Positions 15,985 through 24,446 of a stretch of DNA of 31,714 nt are shown here, in pieces. Position numbers and translations under genes: made by a program. This stretch comes from a virus. Numbering within the stretch: position 1 is the first letter of the stretch; the number at the start of each line of letters is the position of its first letter. The stretch covers positions 1 to 31,714 of the IMG/VR virus record IMGVR_UViG_3300035670_000886; one strand, given 5' to 3'. Under the pieces are notes generated by a model. That model did no database searches. It saw only the letters and a program-made list of their open reading frames with translations, and was not told where the DNA came from.

Positions 15985-18446
15985 TATGATGAACACGTTT
16001 CACAATTTGGGTCGTCTATTGAACAAACCTTAGCGACCATGTCTTGAGGTATATTCACATTAAAGTTTACTTCGTTTTTAATTCTTGGTTCCTCCACTTT
16101 TTCAATTTTACTTAATTGTGATGTGTCGATACCCAACCCTTTTAACGCCGAAGCCTTAGCCTTTGTTCTTAAATAATACATACCTGTTTTAAGTCCAATA
16201 CTCCAACCATAAAAGTGTGCTGAAGAAAGTTTTGAATGTGTAACATCCTTCATGAAAAGATTCAGTGATTGAGATTGGTCAATAAAGTATCCTCTATCTC
16301 TTGCCATATCAATCAAGTTTTTACCTTTCATCTCCCAAACAGTCTTATACACTTCTCTTATATTTTGAGGTATTTCATTAATTTCTTGAACGGACCCTTC
16401 ATTCATAAACAACTTTAATCTAATATCATCGTTCCATAATCCAATAGTCTCTAGATCTTCGACTAAATGTTTGTTTATCATAACAAATTCTCCTGAAAGA
16501 GTATTTCTTTTGTATAGATTTGCTGTGAATGGTTCAAAACACTCGTTATTACCCAAAATTTGTGCGGTAGAAGCCGTTGGCATTGGTGCCAATAGTAGTG
16601 AATTTCTAATTCCAAACTCCTTTATTTCTTTCTTCAACCCAATCCAATCCCAACGGCCTGACAAATTCTCTTCAGTTAATCCCCACATATTATACTGTAA
16701 AATACCTTCAGATGCAGGTGAACCTTGGAATGTTTCATATGCACCGTCTCTTTTCGCCAAATCTTTAGATGCTGTCAATGCTGCGAAATAGATAGTTTCA
16801 AAAATATCTTTATTCAACTTCATCGCTTCTTCAGACTCAAACGGTAATCCCAAAATAGCAAAAGCGTCTGCCAATCCCTGAACCCCTAACCCGATTGGTC
16901 TGTGTCTAAAATTGGACCTCTTCGTTTCAGGTGTAGGATAGAAATTAATATCAATAACTCTATTAAGATTGACTGTTGCTTGATATGTAACTTCAAAAAG
17001 TTTTTCAAAGTCAAAACTTCTTAGTTTTTTATTTCTACTTCTAACCTTTCCACCTGGAATATCCACCATTTTTGGTAACGCAATAGATGCTAAATTACAG
17101 ACCGCAGTTTCCTTTTTATCTGTATATTCAAGAATCTCAGTACACAAATTAGATGATTTAATAGTTCCCAAGTTCTTTTGGTTAGATTTAGAATTCGCAG
17201 CGTCCTTATACAACATATATGGTGTACCTGTCTCAATTTGTGAATCTAAAACTTTATCCCATAGTTCTCTAGCCTTTATTACTTTAATCGCCTTTCCTTC
17301 TTTTTCATACTTCTCATACAAAGCGGTGAATTTCTTATCTTCCTTTGTATCATAAGCGTCGATAAGTCCGGGAACTTCGTTTGGTGAGAATAAAGACCAA
17401 AGTCCATCTGCTTTAACTCTTTCCATAAACAAGTCAGGAGTCCATAGTGCCAAAAATAAATCACGAGCCCTCAATTCTTCTTTACCATGATTCTTTCTTA
17501 AATCAAGAAATTCAAAGATATCAGCATGCCATGGCTCCAAGTAAACGGCAATGGAACCTTTTCTTTTTCCACCACCCTGATCTACGTATCTCGCAGTTTC
17601 ATTGAAGACACGAAGCATAGGAATAATTCCGTTAGATGTTCCGTTTGTTCCTTTAATATACGAACCCTTAGAACGAATTTTGTGAATGTTTATACCTATA
17701 CCACCCGCCGATTGCGAAATCAATGCACAATCAGAAAGTGTTTTGTAAATACCCTTTATTGAATCGTCATCAACATCTAATAGAAAACAAGATGAAAGTT
17801 GTGGTCTTTTTGTTCCTGCGTTAAATAGTGTTGGTGTTGCGTGTGTAAAGTCACCATTGGACAACATCTCATATGTTTTTTGTACCATCTCCAAGTTATC
17901 ACCCCAAATACCAACAGAAACTCTCATATACATATGTTGTGGTGTTTCTGCCACTTCACCATTAATTTTTAACAGGTAAGCTCTCTCAAGTGTTTTGTAC
18001 CCGAAAAAATCAAAGTTAAAGTCTCTGTCATGAACAATCATTGCGTCAAGTTCCTTGGCGTGTTTTTCAATGACGGAATATGTCTCGTCTGAAATCATGC
18101 CGGCAGGTTCTCCTGTGTTAGGGTTAATATAGTTATATAGACTTTTCGCTACATATGAAAAGTGTTTGTTAACCTTTTTATACATAGAAGATATTGCAAG
18201 TCTAGCCGCCAATATTGAATAGTCAGGGTGAATTGTTATCATAGATGCTGCGGTTTCTGAAGCAAGTCTATCCAACTCTTCAGTTGTAACACCATCGTAA
18301 AGTCCTGATATTACTTTTTTAGAAACTTCAACATAATCAACATAATCAGTATTTAAACCCCATGTTGACTTTTTAATACGTGCAGAAATTTTGTCAAACT
18401 TAACAGGTTCTCTACTACCATCTCTTTTTAATACTTCCATTCCCAT
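15984..18446 (-). CDS. nrdA: Class Ia ribonucleotide reductase large subunit NrdA
   Basis: NrdA reduces NDPs to dNDPs using a radical delivered by NrdB. The 820-aa protein has an N-terminal ATP-cone (KRDGSREPVKFDKISARIKK, about residues 7-26), allosteric activity control being its known role. The catalytic residues are all visible: redox pair C220 (SSCF) and C450 (TAVCNLA), active-site N433, C435 and E437 (SSNLCTEI), the PMPTAST loop at 621-627, and the radical-relay pair Y757-Y758 (KTGMYYLRT). The C-terminal tail has C815 and C818 (CETCSS) for re-reduction by thioredoxin or glutaredoxin. Nothing is truncated, so the enzyme should be active. It follows nrdB by 17 bases and ends in a strong terminator. 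The start could be the first ATG or M3; both follow an A/T-rich leader. Confidence 0.97.
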   Translation of the reverse strand: MGMEVLKRDGSREPVKFDKISARIKKSTWGLNTDYVDYVEVSKKVISGLYDGVTTEELDRLASETAASMITIHPDYSILAARLAISSMYKKVNKHFSYVAKSLYNYINPNTGEPAGMISDETYSVIEKHAKELDAMIVHDRDFNFDFFGYKTLERAYLLKINGEVAETPQHMYMRVSVGIWGDNLEMVQKTYEMLSNGDFTHATPTLFNAGTKRPQLSSCFLLDVDDDSIKGIYKTLSDCALISQSAGGIGINIHKIRSKGSYIKGTNGTSNGIIPMLRVFNETARYVDQGGGKRKGSIAVYLEPWHADIFEFLDLRKNHGKEELRARDLFLALWTPDLFMERVKADGLWSLFSPNEVPGLIDAYDTKEDKKFTALYEKYEKEGKAIKVIKARELWDKVLDSQIETGTPYMLYKDAANSKSNQKNLGTIKSSNLCTEILEYTDKKETAVCNLASIALPKMVDIPGGKVRSRNKKLRSFDFEKLFEVTYQATVNLNRVIDINFYPTPETKRSNFRHRPIGLGVQGLADAFAILGLPFESEEAMKLNKDIFETIYFAALTASKDLAKRDGAYETFQGSPASEGILQYNMWGLTEENLSGRWDWIGLKKEIKEFGIRNSLLLAPMPTASTAQILGNNECFEPFTANLYKRNTLSGEFVMINKHLVEDLETIGLWNDDIRLKLFMNEGSVQEINEIPQNIREVYKTVWEMKGKNLIDMARDRGYFIDQSQSLNLFMKDVTHSKLSSAHFYGWSIGLKTGMYYLRTKAKASALKGLGIDTSQLSKIEKVEEPRIKNEVNFNVNIPQDMVAKVCSIDDPNCETCSS

Positions 18447-18464
18447 AATTAAAATTTTTTTTTA

Positions 18465-19427
18465 TCAGAAATCCTCGTCTATTGAAAACTCTTTTTCTTC
18501 TTCCGTACCTACTCCACTCTTGGAATATTCAGCAACTCTTTTCTCAAAAAAGTTTGTCTTATTTTCCATTGCAATATTTTGCATAAAATCAAATGGATTT
18601 GATGTGTTGTATACTTTACCAACACCTAAATCAAAATACAATCTATCTGTAACATACTCAAGATATTGACTCATCAATTCTGAATTCATACCGATAAGTG
18701 ATACAGGCAATGACTCAGTAATGAACTCTTTCTCAATCTCAAGAGCGGAACCAATAATTTCTTTGATTCTTTCGGGTGTTACCTTATTTTGAATATGATT
18801 GTTATGTAGATGTACGGCAAAATCACAGTGAAGTCCTTCATCACGAGAAATCAACTCGTTTGAAAAACTAAGTCCGGGCATCAATCCTCTCTTCTTCAAC
18901 CAAAAGATTGAACAAAAAGACCCTGAAAAGAATATACCCTCAACAGCGGCAAAAGCGATAAGTCTTTCAGCAAAAGATGGTGACTTAATCCACCTCAATG
19001 CCCACTCTGCTTTTTTTCTAACCGCGGGTATGGTATCGATTGCGTTGAACAAATGTTTTTGTTCTTCTTTGTCTTTGATGTATGTGTCAATCAAAAGTGA
19101 ATATGTTTCACTATGAATGTTTTCCATCATGATTTGAAATCCATAGAAAAATTTCGCTTCAGTATATTGTACTTCATTTACAAAGTTCTCAGCGAGATTT
19201 TCATTTACGATTCCATCTGATGCTGCGAAAAACGCTAAAACATTTTTAATGAAATGTTTTTCACCATCATTTAGATTTGACCAATCCGTTAAGTCTTGTG
19301 CCAAATCAATTTCCTCTGCCGTCCAAAAACTAGCTTCGGCTTTTTTATAATATTCCCAAATATCATGATGTTGTATTGGAAATAATACAAATCTTCCGGG
19401 ATTCTCAACTAAAATTTTTTCTTCCAT
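18465..19427 (-). CDS. nrdB: Class Ia ribonucleotide reductase small subunit NrdB
   Basis: NrdB makes the tyrosyl radical for NrdA. The di-iron ligands are all present: D71, E102, H105, E163, E197 and H200 (motifs [24 protein letters not shown]). The radical tyrosine is Y109, four residues after H105 as in E. coli (H118/Y122). The 320-aa length is typical, if somewhat short. The C-terminus, KEFSIDEDF, resembles the FTLDADF tail of mammalian R2, the peptide that docks onto the large subunit, rather than the E. coli NrdB tail; I infer the pair belongs to the eukaryote-like subgroup of class Ia that is also found in Bacteroidota. It lies 7 bases after gp41 and just before nrdA, so B precedes A. 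Confidence 0.97.
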   Translation of the reverse strand: MEEKILVENPGRFVLFPIQHHDIWEYYKKAEASFWTAEEIDLAQDLTDWSNLNDGEKHFIKNVLAFFAASDGIVNENLAENFVNEVQYTEAKFFYGFQIMMENIHSETYSLLIDTYIKDKEEQKHLFNAIDTIPAVRKKAEWALRWIKSPSFAERLIAFAAVEGIFFSGSFCSIFWLKKRGLMPGLSFSNELISRDEGLHCDFAVHLHNNHIQNKVTPERIKEIIGSALEIEKEFITESLPVSLIGMNSELMSQYLEYVTDRLYFDLGVGKVYNTSNPFDFMQNIAMENKTNFFEKRVAEYSKSGVGTEEEKEFSIDEDF

Positions 19428-19434
19428 TTTTATA

Positions 19435-20823
19435 TTAAATTTGTGTCATCTCTGACGTTTTTTTTGTTTTTCTGTCGAGTAATTCTCGAATTCTTTCTTT
19501 GTTTTTAACTTCCTTTTGTTCTTCAAGACCTAATAGTGTTACACTTTGTTCAGTATCGATAACTAAAAGTTCATTATCAAACTTACAATTTTCAAACACA
19601 ATACCGTCTTTACCGATACGAGATTTTGTTATGGCTATTGTTGCCAAATTCATCTCTTTTTGTTGTAAAGATTTTGCGACTGAAATAATTACGTGACCAA
19701 CCTGAGCCTTTTTAATCGACCCACCCATTTGGTCTGTTGTTACGACATCAGATGAAATTGAACTTCTATTTCCTTGAGTCGCCGTCCAACCTACCAAATT
19801 AAGTTCGTGACACATAGCCTCAAAACCTCTCATAACTGAACCCTCACTTTTCCATTCATCTCCTAAATTTTTATCAGGAACAACACAATCGATGTAGTCC
19901 AAAACAACCATATCTAATTTATTTCCTTCAGCAATCATTTTACGAATCTGATTCTTGATTTGATTCATAGTCAAAGTATCTGAAGGTAACTTTTTTAAGA
20001 CAAGTTTGTTTGGTGTGTTTTCTCTAATTTCTCTGACTTTTTCCATGACTTTATCTTTATGTAAAGACAAGAAATCAGGTGCGATTCCGGTCCATAGTGT
20101 GAAATGTTTTCTTTGGATAATTTTAGGATTATCTTCAAAGAAAATCTGAAGTACATTATAACCAAGATTAAATGCGTGATTTGAAATCTTGGTTAGGAAT
20201 GTTGATTTACCCACTCCGGTCGGTGCCAATATAACACCCAACTCTCCTTTAGCGATTCCACCTTTAAGTAAGTTGTCGATACCGGGTATTCCAACAGGAA
20301 TTGGATGTCTAAAATCTTCTTCCAATACTTCATCTAAATTAGAAAAAACATCTGATGTCCCTGCGTCGACTTCTCCAACCTGTAAAGCCTCTCTAACCAT
20401 TTCCTCCAAATGATCATAACTCTCAAAATCACCTTTATCGATTATTTTTTGAGCCTCAACCATAACTTTTTGAAGTTCCTGTTGTTTACAGAATTTCAAA
20501 GCCTTTTCCTGAACAAACGATTCTCCCTCCAAAGGTGATTTTTGTACATCTTCTAATGTATCAATAACCATCTTTTGTGTCATAGGTGATGTTATTTCTG
20601 ACTTGATTAGTTGTTCTAAAGTGTTAAATGATGGTGCGTGTTCGTACTTGATATAGTATTCTTTGATAATTTGCATTATCAATTTAAAATACTGATTATC
20701 AAAGTATTTTGGTTCAATTACGTCAACAATAGAGGATGCGAAATTCTTATAAACAATAATGTTGTTTAATAGTTGAATTTGAAACGTGTTTCCGAGGTAT
20801 CCAAAGTTCTTATTGTTTGACAT
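19435..20823 (-). CDS. gp41: Replicative DNA helicase, DnaB/gp41 type
   Basis: This is a hexameric replicative helicase of 462 aa (T4 gp41 is 475 aa). The N-terminal ~110 residues are a helical DnaB-N-type domain ([15 protein letters not shown] and [20 protein letters not shown]). The RecA-like motor begins near 175 ([20 protein letters not shown]), with Walker [10 protein letters not shown] at 200-208, Walker B MVVLDYID at 305-312, and the sensor ATQGNRSS at 348-355. A late motif, [11 protein letters not shown] (397-407), matches the DnaB arginine-finger region. The C-terminus is a basic tail with [16 protein letters not shown]. Its leader (33 bases) holds an AT motif shared with the 74-aa gene and no Shine-Dalgarno sequence. 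No gp61-type primase is next to it. Confidence 0.95.
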   Translation of the reverse strand: MSNNKNFGYLGNTFQIQLLNNIIVYKNFASSIVDVIEPKYFDNQYFKLIMQIIKEYYIKYEHAPSFNTLEQLIKSEITSPMTQKMVIDTLEDVQKSPLEGESFVQEKALKFCKQQELQKVMVEAQKIIDKGDFESYDHLEEMVREALQVGEVDAGTSDVFSNLDEVLEEDFRHPIPVGIPGIDNLLKGGIAKGELGVILAPTGVGKSTFLTKISNHAFNLGYNVLQIFFEDNPKIIQRKHFTLWTGIAPDFLSLHKDKVMEKVREIRENTPNKLVLKKLPSDTLTMNQIKNQIRKMIAEGNKLDMVVLDYIDCVVPDKNLGDEWKSEGSVMRGFEAMCHELNLVGWTATQGNRSSISSDVVTTDQMGGSIKKAQVGHVIISVAKSLQQKEMNLATIAITKSRIGKDGIVFENCKFDNELLVIDTEQSVTLLGLEEQKEVKNKERIRELLDRKTKKTSEMTQI

Positions 20824-20839
20824 AATAATTGTTGTTTTG

Positions 20840-20855
20840 TTTTACTATAAATATT
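20840..20855 (-). promoter_or_regulatory. AT motif shared with the 74-aa gene leader
   Basis: The sense reading AATATTTATAGTAAAA matches the leader of the 74-aa gene (GATATTTATAATAAAA) at 14 of 16 positions. It lies 17 bases before the gp41 ATG. The reverse strand reads TATAAATA. It could be a phage-specific promoter element or an unstructured ribosome-access site. Confidence 0.35.
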
Positions 20856-20856
20856 T

Positions 20857-21312
20857 TTAACTTAGTTTATATTCCATATATTTGTATGACAATTTGTCAG
20901 TAGATAAAACTTCTGTAACTGACCTCAAAATACCCTTTAGATGTGGTCTAATGTCAACTGTGTACCGAACTTTTGGTGGGTAAACCTTTCCATCCCACAT
21001 CCGATGATGCAAAATGTCATCTCCAATTTTAATATAAAGATTGAAATTTTCAGCGTCATCTGTGTTTGATGTTTCAAGAATCATCGGGTCTTCCATAATT
21101 TGATATATGTTGTCCATCATATATGTCAACGTTTTGTCTTTCATCGATTTTTCAATCTTCTGATGAACGTCACACATTACATAATAAAAGTCCGTACTCT
21201 TTCGAGCCATTTCGTTATAATCCTTAACATTAAAATATCGTTGTACTACGATATTGTCGTTAAGGGTTAGCAACATCTCAACTTTCGTAATCTCACTTTT
21301 TTCTTTAGTCAT
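20857..21312 (-). CDS. Unknown protein in the replication cluster (151 aa)
   Basis: I do not recognise this family. The product is soluble and mixed alpha/beta: a short strand pair (KVEMLLTLNDNIVVQRYFNV), a helix-rich middle (NEMARKSTDFYYVMCDVHQK, then MKDKTLTYMMDNIYQIMEDP), an acidic loop, and a C-terminal strand region (FNLYIKIGDDILHHRMWDGK, YPPKVRYTVDIRP). It has no membrane segment or signal. The gene sits between rnh and gp41 with short spacers, in the slot where T4 carries accessory replication or transcription factors (59, 33, dsbA). A helicase-loading, nuclease-cofactor or late-transcription role is a guess based only on neighbours. Confidence 0.7.
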   Translation of the reverse strand: MTKEKSEITKVEMLLTLNDNIVVQRYFNVKDYNEMARKSTDFYYVMCDVHQKIEKSMKDKTLTYMMDNIYQIMEDPMILETSNTDDAENFNLYIKIGDDILHHRMWDGKVYPPKVRYTVDIRPHLKGILRSVTEVLSTDKLSYKYMEYKLS

Positions 21313-21323
21313 TTTTTTTGTTT

Positions 21324-22343
21324 TTAAGGGTTTGTTTTTTCGTTTTTAAATCTTCGTTTTTCTTTTCTTGTTAACTTCATAAAAGGTGTTAAAAAGTATA
21401 CCCATCCATCATCTGTTTTAGGTAAGTACTTAAATACCCCATCAGTCATCATCATCCTCATCAAGTTCTTGTAACCTCTACCCTCAGGGTCTATATCCTC
21501 TTTATAATAGAGGTCAACAAGTTCCTTTGCTTCTTCCGTTAACAAAGGTTGTGATAGGTCTACAAGTTTTTTGTTAATGACATAAAACTCTTCACCATAT
21601 ACACCTCTCTTTGTTTTTCCTGATAACAAATTCTGTAGAGCCTTATTGTCTTTATCATTTTCGTGTAGTTTTTCACCTTTTTTTAAAATATCGTCAACAG
21701 AAACTACCGAATCAAGTATCTCAGGAAAAAGTTTTGAAAAGGTCTTTTCACCGAAATAATAGATACCATCAACATTATCTGACTTATCACCAGATATAAT
21801 TTTAAATGTTGCGACATTTTGATGTGGGATTGATATATCTTCTAATCTAACCTTATCACCTAATTTAATCATTTGTTTTAGGGACGGAGAATAAACTTGA
21901 ACGTTCTCAGAAATAAGTTGTGTCAAGTCTTTATCTGCCGAGAAAATAGTTTTGTGTTCGTCTAAGGATATTTGACAGTAGTAGGCAATCATATCATCTG
22001 ATTCGTTACCATCCACTACCACTTGACGAATAAACATCTCCTCAAGGTATTCTTTTACTCTATTGAGTTGCCAATCGAACGATTGTTTTTGAATATCATT
22101 AAGTCGATTATATCTTCTATTTTCTTTATACTCGGCAAATATCTTTTTTCTCTGAACGGAGTTATCATCTCCGTCCCAAAAAACAATTACTTTATCATAG
22201 TTGTAATCGGAAATAAACTTTCGTAAAGTATTCACAAAGTGGTAGATACCACCAATGTGATTTCCCTTATGATAATATTCACGTACCCCGTGATAACCTA
22301 TTTTAAAAAGGTTATTTCCGTCAACCAATAAAGTCTTAATCAC
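21324..22343 (-). CDS. rnh: 5'-3' exonuclease / RNase H of the FEN family
   Basis: This enzyme should remove RNA primers and 5' flaps during lagging-strand synthesis. The 339-aa protein (T4 RNase H is 305 aa) carries the acidic metal-binding residues of the FEN/PolI-5' nuclease family: D8 (LLVDGNNLF), D57 (VFWDGD), E114, D116 and D117 (DGNESDDMIAYY), D137 and D139 (IFSADKDLTQLI), and D186 and D189 (SGDKSDNVDGI), the last in the H3TH region. The C-terminal tail is basic (KLTRKEKRRFKNEKTNP), which could bind DNA or gp32. The start codon is GTG at 22343; I keep it because IKTLLVDGNNLF immediately follows, as expected for the family's first strand. It lies 4 bases after uvsX, suggesting coupling. 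Confidence 0.93.
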   Translation of the reverse strand: MIKTLLVDGNNLFKIGYHGVREYYHKGNHIGGIYHFVNTLRKFISDYNYDKVIVFWDGDDNSVQRKKIFAEYKENRRYNRLNDIQKQSFDWQLNRVKEYLEEMFIRQVVVDGNESDDMIAYYCQISLDEHKTIFSADKDLTQLISENVQVYSPSLKQMIKLGDKVRLEDISIPHQNVATFKIISGDKSDNVDGIYYFGEKTFSKLFPEILDSVVSVDDILKKGEKLHENDKDNKALQNLLSGKTKRGVYGEEFYVINKKLVDLSQPLLTEEAKELVDLYYKEDIDPEGRGYKNLMRMMMTDGVFKYLPKTDDGWVYFLTPFMKLTRKEKRRFKNEKTNP

Positions 22344-22347
22344 TTTG

Positions 22348-23355
22348 TTATAGTGTTATAGTTTCTTCTTCTTCTAACTTAAAATCACTACCCGTTCCGA
22401 TAATATCTTTCCAATATTCTGAATGTTCAGACTTATATGTTTCGATAGAATTCTTTTCTTCTGCGGGGTCTTTACCTGCCAAGAATCCATGAGCGGTAAC
22501 GAGAATCTTACCATCTTCATATCCCAACCCGTTAATATGGTTTTTCAAAACAGATATTTTTGTTCTTGTTGCGAATTTAACTTTTCTCTTGTCTTTAACC
22601 GCACTGATTTTAGTTGTACCAGCACCTTTTTGATTTCCAAACAAAAACACCAAAGAAGAGTTTAACCAAATCGCCTCACCACCTTTGGCCTTAATTTTAG
22701 GTTGACCAAATGGATTATCAGGAAGTTCAACCCACGGTTGGTTGACAATAACCAAGGTATTCTCGTTTTTGTAATCAGATCTACGTGACCCCGATACCCT
22801 TTGGTTAATTCCCATACCAATTTTATCTGCCAATACGGCGGCGTTGTGTTGTTTACCACCCTTACCTTCAAACGTCATTTTGCAAGGTACAGAACCCACG
22901 GAGTCCCACAAAAACAACATATCATATTCAATCTCACCCTTATCTTGAGCATCCAACAATTCATTTATATAATCGGTAATCTGTTCAATGTATTCAAAAT
23001 TGTTGTTGAATAAAAAGAACCCATCCCAATCCATCTCACCGGTTTCTTTATCGACCACTTCCTCACATTCAAAACCCATAAGTTTCGCATGGTCAAACGA
23101 CCACTTCTGTTCGGTTATAATAAAAACAGGTAAAATACCTTTCTTCTGAGCATCCACAGCAGCCTTAATCAATGCCGTTGTTTTACCTGTGTCTGAGTGA
23201 CCCAAGAACATATTTAAGTGTCCAATAGCAGGACCCGGCACACCAACAGCGTCCAAAAACTCTTCACCCAAATCAAAAAACCTTTGTGGTTTAAATTTCG
23301 CAGATGATGAGAATTTCTTTTTTATCTGTCCAAAATCTTTTTTCTTAATTGCCAT
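22348..23355 (-). CDS. uvsX: RecA/UvsX-type recombinase
   Basis: This protein should catalyse strand exchange in recombination-dependent replication and repair. The 335-aa length is shorter than T4 UvsX (391). The N-terminal region is basic (MAIKKKDFGQIKKKFSSSAK). The core begins NMFLGHSDTGKTT with Walker A at 52-60, continues through VFIITEQKW, with Walker B DMLFLWDS at 145-152, then a disordered DNA-binding loop region (GKGGKQHNAAVLADKIG), and VIVNQPWVEL (202-211), where the conserved glutamine sits. The acidic tail (DFKLEEEETITL) resembles that of UvsX/RecA. The leader is purine-rich (AAAAAAGAGAAAAT). A strong 13-bp hairpin separates it from gp32, which may keep its expression below that of gp32. 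Confidence 0.95.
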   Translation of the reverse strand: MAIKKKDFGQIKKKFSSSAKFKPQRFFDLGEEFLDAVGVPGPAIGHLNMFLGHSDTGKTTALIKAAVDAQKKGILPVFIITEQKWSFDHAKLMGFECEEVVDKETGEMDWDGFFLFNNNFEYIEQITDYINELLDAQDKGEIEYDMLFLWDSVGSVPCKMTFEGKGGKQHNAAVLADKIGMGINQRVSGSRRSDYKNENTLVIVNQPWVELPDNPFGQPKIKAKGGEAIWLNSSLVFLFGNQKGAGTTKISAVKDKRKVKFATRTKISVLKNHINGLGYEDGKILVTAHGFLAGKDPAEEKNSIETYKSEHSEYWKDIIGTGSDFKLEEEETITL

Positions 23356-23376
23356 ATTTTCTCTTTTTTAATAATT

Positions 23377-23410
23377 AAAATGATGGGGCAGAAATTCTCT
23401 GCCCCATCAT
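23377..23410 (-). terminator. Hairpin between gp32 and uvsX (attenuator-like)
   Basis: The stem pairs 23380-23392 (atgatggggcaga) with 23398-23410 (tctgccccatcat) around a 5-base loop, 13 perfect pairs with a GGGGC core. After it the sense strand has only TTTTAATTATT, a weak U-tract. It is therefore probably a partial terminator or an mRNA 3'-end stabiliser that lets some read-through into uvsX. Confidence 0.75.
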
Positions 23411-23422
23411 ATGTTTTGGTTT

Positions 23423-24307
23423 TTAGAATGGCAGATCTTCATCTACCTCCATACCACCTTGTGGATCATCATCCTCATCATCATCGTCGTCATCTTTAAC
23501 AACTTTCTTTGATGGTTTTTTGTCCGATTTTCCACCGATGACTTCAGTTGTGTCGTCTCCGTAGACAAACTTTTTAAGCTCAGAGTCCCAAACAGGAGTC
23601 TCCCCACGAGCGATTGCTTCAAGATATTCAATTGGTCTTTGTGCATATACATCAGACCATGTCATCTCATCTTCAACCCACTCTTTTGTTTTGTTTTTGT
23701 CTTCACTCAAAGGAGAGGGATCGTCATACATAATAGTTTGAACAACGGTATACTCAACACCCGAATTTGTTTTTGATTTGGTGAGTTCGATAATTAGGTC
23801 CCGTCCTTCTTCAGGATTGGTGATATCTCCTTTGGACCTCCAAATAGGAATAATCTTGTCCAAGATACCTTCTTTTTTATAGTTATCTTTAAACCTCCAG
23901 AATTTTACACCATCATCTTCATTGTCTCGATCCACAACTTTAACGATGTAGTATTTTCTTGGTTTATATTGTGTCGCCAATTTCTTGTCCGACTCTTTAC
24001 CTGTAGACATCAATGCCTCATAAACTTCGGTCAATGGAGAACGTTCTCCATCATTTTTTCCTGGATCATAAATTTTAGTCCACTTTCCATCGATTTGAAT
24101 TTCGTGAAACCATACCTCCTTAAAAGGTGAAGACCCATCAGGTGTTGGTAGGATTCGAATTCTAGATTGACCAGATTTGGCCCCTTTTGGAAGATAAGTA
24201 GTATAATACTTTTTAAGTCTCTCTTCTTGAGACATTCCATCTCCACCACCTTTTGGTGATGTGTTTTTTTCGTACTGTGCCAGTACTGCATCAAGCGCGT
24301 TTCCCAT
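23423..24307 (-). CDS. gp32: Single-strand DNA-binding protein, gp32-like
   Basis: This is the likely SSB that coats replication and recombination intermediates. The 294 residues compare with 301 in T4 gp32. The N-terminal domain is short and basic to mid-charged (QEERLKKYYTTYLPKGAKSG), followed by an OB-fold-like region with aromatic strands (RIRILPTPDGSSPFKEVWFH, RKYYIVKVVDRD and FWRFKDNYKK near 120-150). The C-terminus is strongly acidic, with a lysine patch then a run of ten Asp/Glu, ending MEVDEDLPF. The DLPF tip is that of SSB proteins, which dock partner proteins there. I did not see a Cys/His zinc site. It is followed by uvsX and rnh, the partners such a protein serves. Leader AAAACTAAAAAATT has no Shine-Dalgarno sequence. 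Confidence 0.9.
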   Translation of the reverse strand: MGNALDAVLAQYEKNTSPKGGGDGMSQEERLKKYYTTYLPKGAKSGQSRIRILPTPDGSSPFKEVWFHEIQIDGKWTKIYDPGKNDGERSPLTEVYEALMSTGKESDKKLATQYKPRKYYIVKVVDRDNEDDGVKFWRFKDNYKKEGILDKIIPIWRSKGDITNPEEGRDLIIELTKSKTNSGVEYTVVQTIMYDDPSPLSEDKNKTKEWVEDEMTWSDVYAQRPIEYLEAIARGETPVWDSELKKFVYGDDTTEVIGGKSDKKPSKKVVKDDDDDDEDDDPQGGMEVDEDLPF

Positions 24308-24354
24308 AATTTTTTAGTTTTTTTGTGTGTTAAAATTTTATCTTATACTCAATA

Positions 24355-24385
24355 AAAATATAACACATAAAAACTTCAAGTCAAA
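24355..24385 (-). promoter_or_regulatory. Candidate promoter before gp32
   Basis: The sense strand has TTTG (24382-24385), 19 bases, then TATATTTT (24355-24362). Bacteroidota housekeeping promoters are described as TTTG upstream and TAnnTTTG near -7, so this matches at 11 of 12 fixed or semi-fixed positions. It also reads as an ordinary TTGACT-16-TATATT. A start site near 24350 would give a ~40-base A-rich, weakly structured leader, as would fit the translational autocontrol known for T4 gp32. Confidence 0.55.
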
Positions 24386-24394
24386 TTATGAGGC

Positions 24395-24427
24395 AAAAAA
24401 AATCCGAACAGAGTCCGGATTATTTTT
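24395..24427 (-). terminator. Intrinsic terminator after the 225-aa gene
   Basis: Sense reading: ATAATCCGGACTCTGTTCGG then ATTTTTTTT. The stem AATCCG/CGGATT (24416-24421 with 24401-24406) can extend by three inner pairs and is followed by an eight-T run (24395-24402). It insulates the gp32 promoter just downstream from read-through of the hub and 225-aa genes. Confidence 0.85.
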
Positions 24428-24446
24428 AACTATATTAAAGTTTGTA

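Noticed and set aside
23443-23652. Minus-strand shadow frame within gp32 (and 24031-24294)
   Set aside because: Both are out-of-frame within the gp32-like gene and have no start context or recognisable content.
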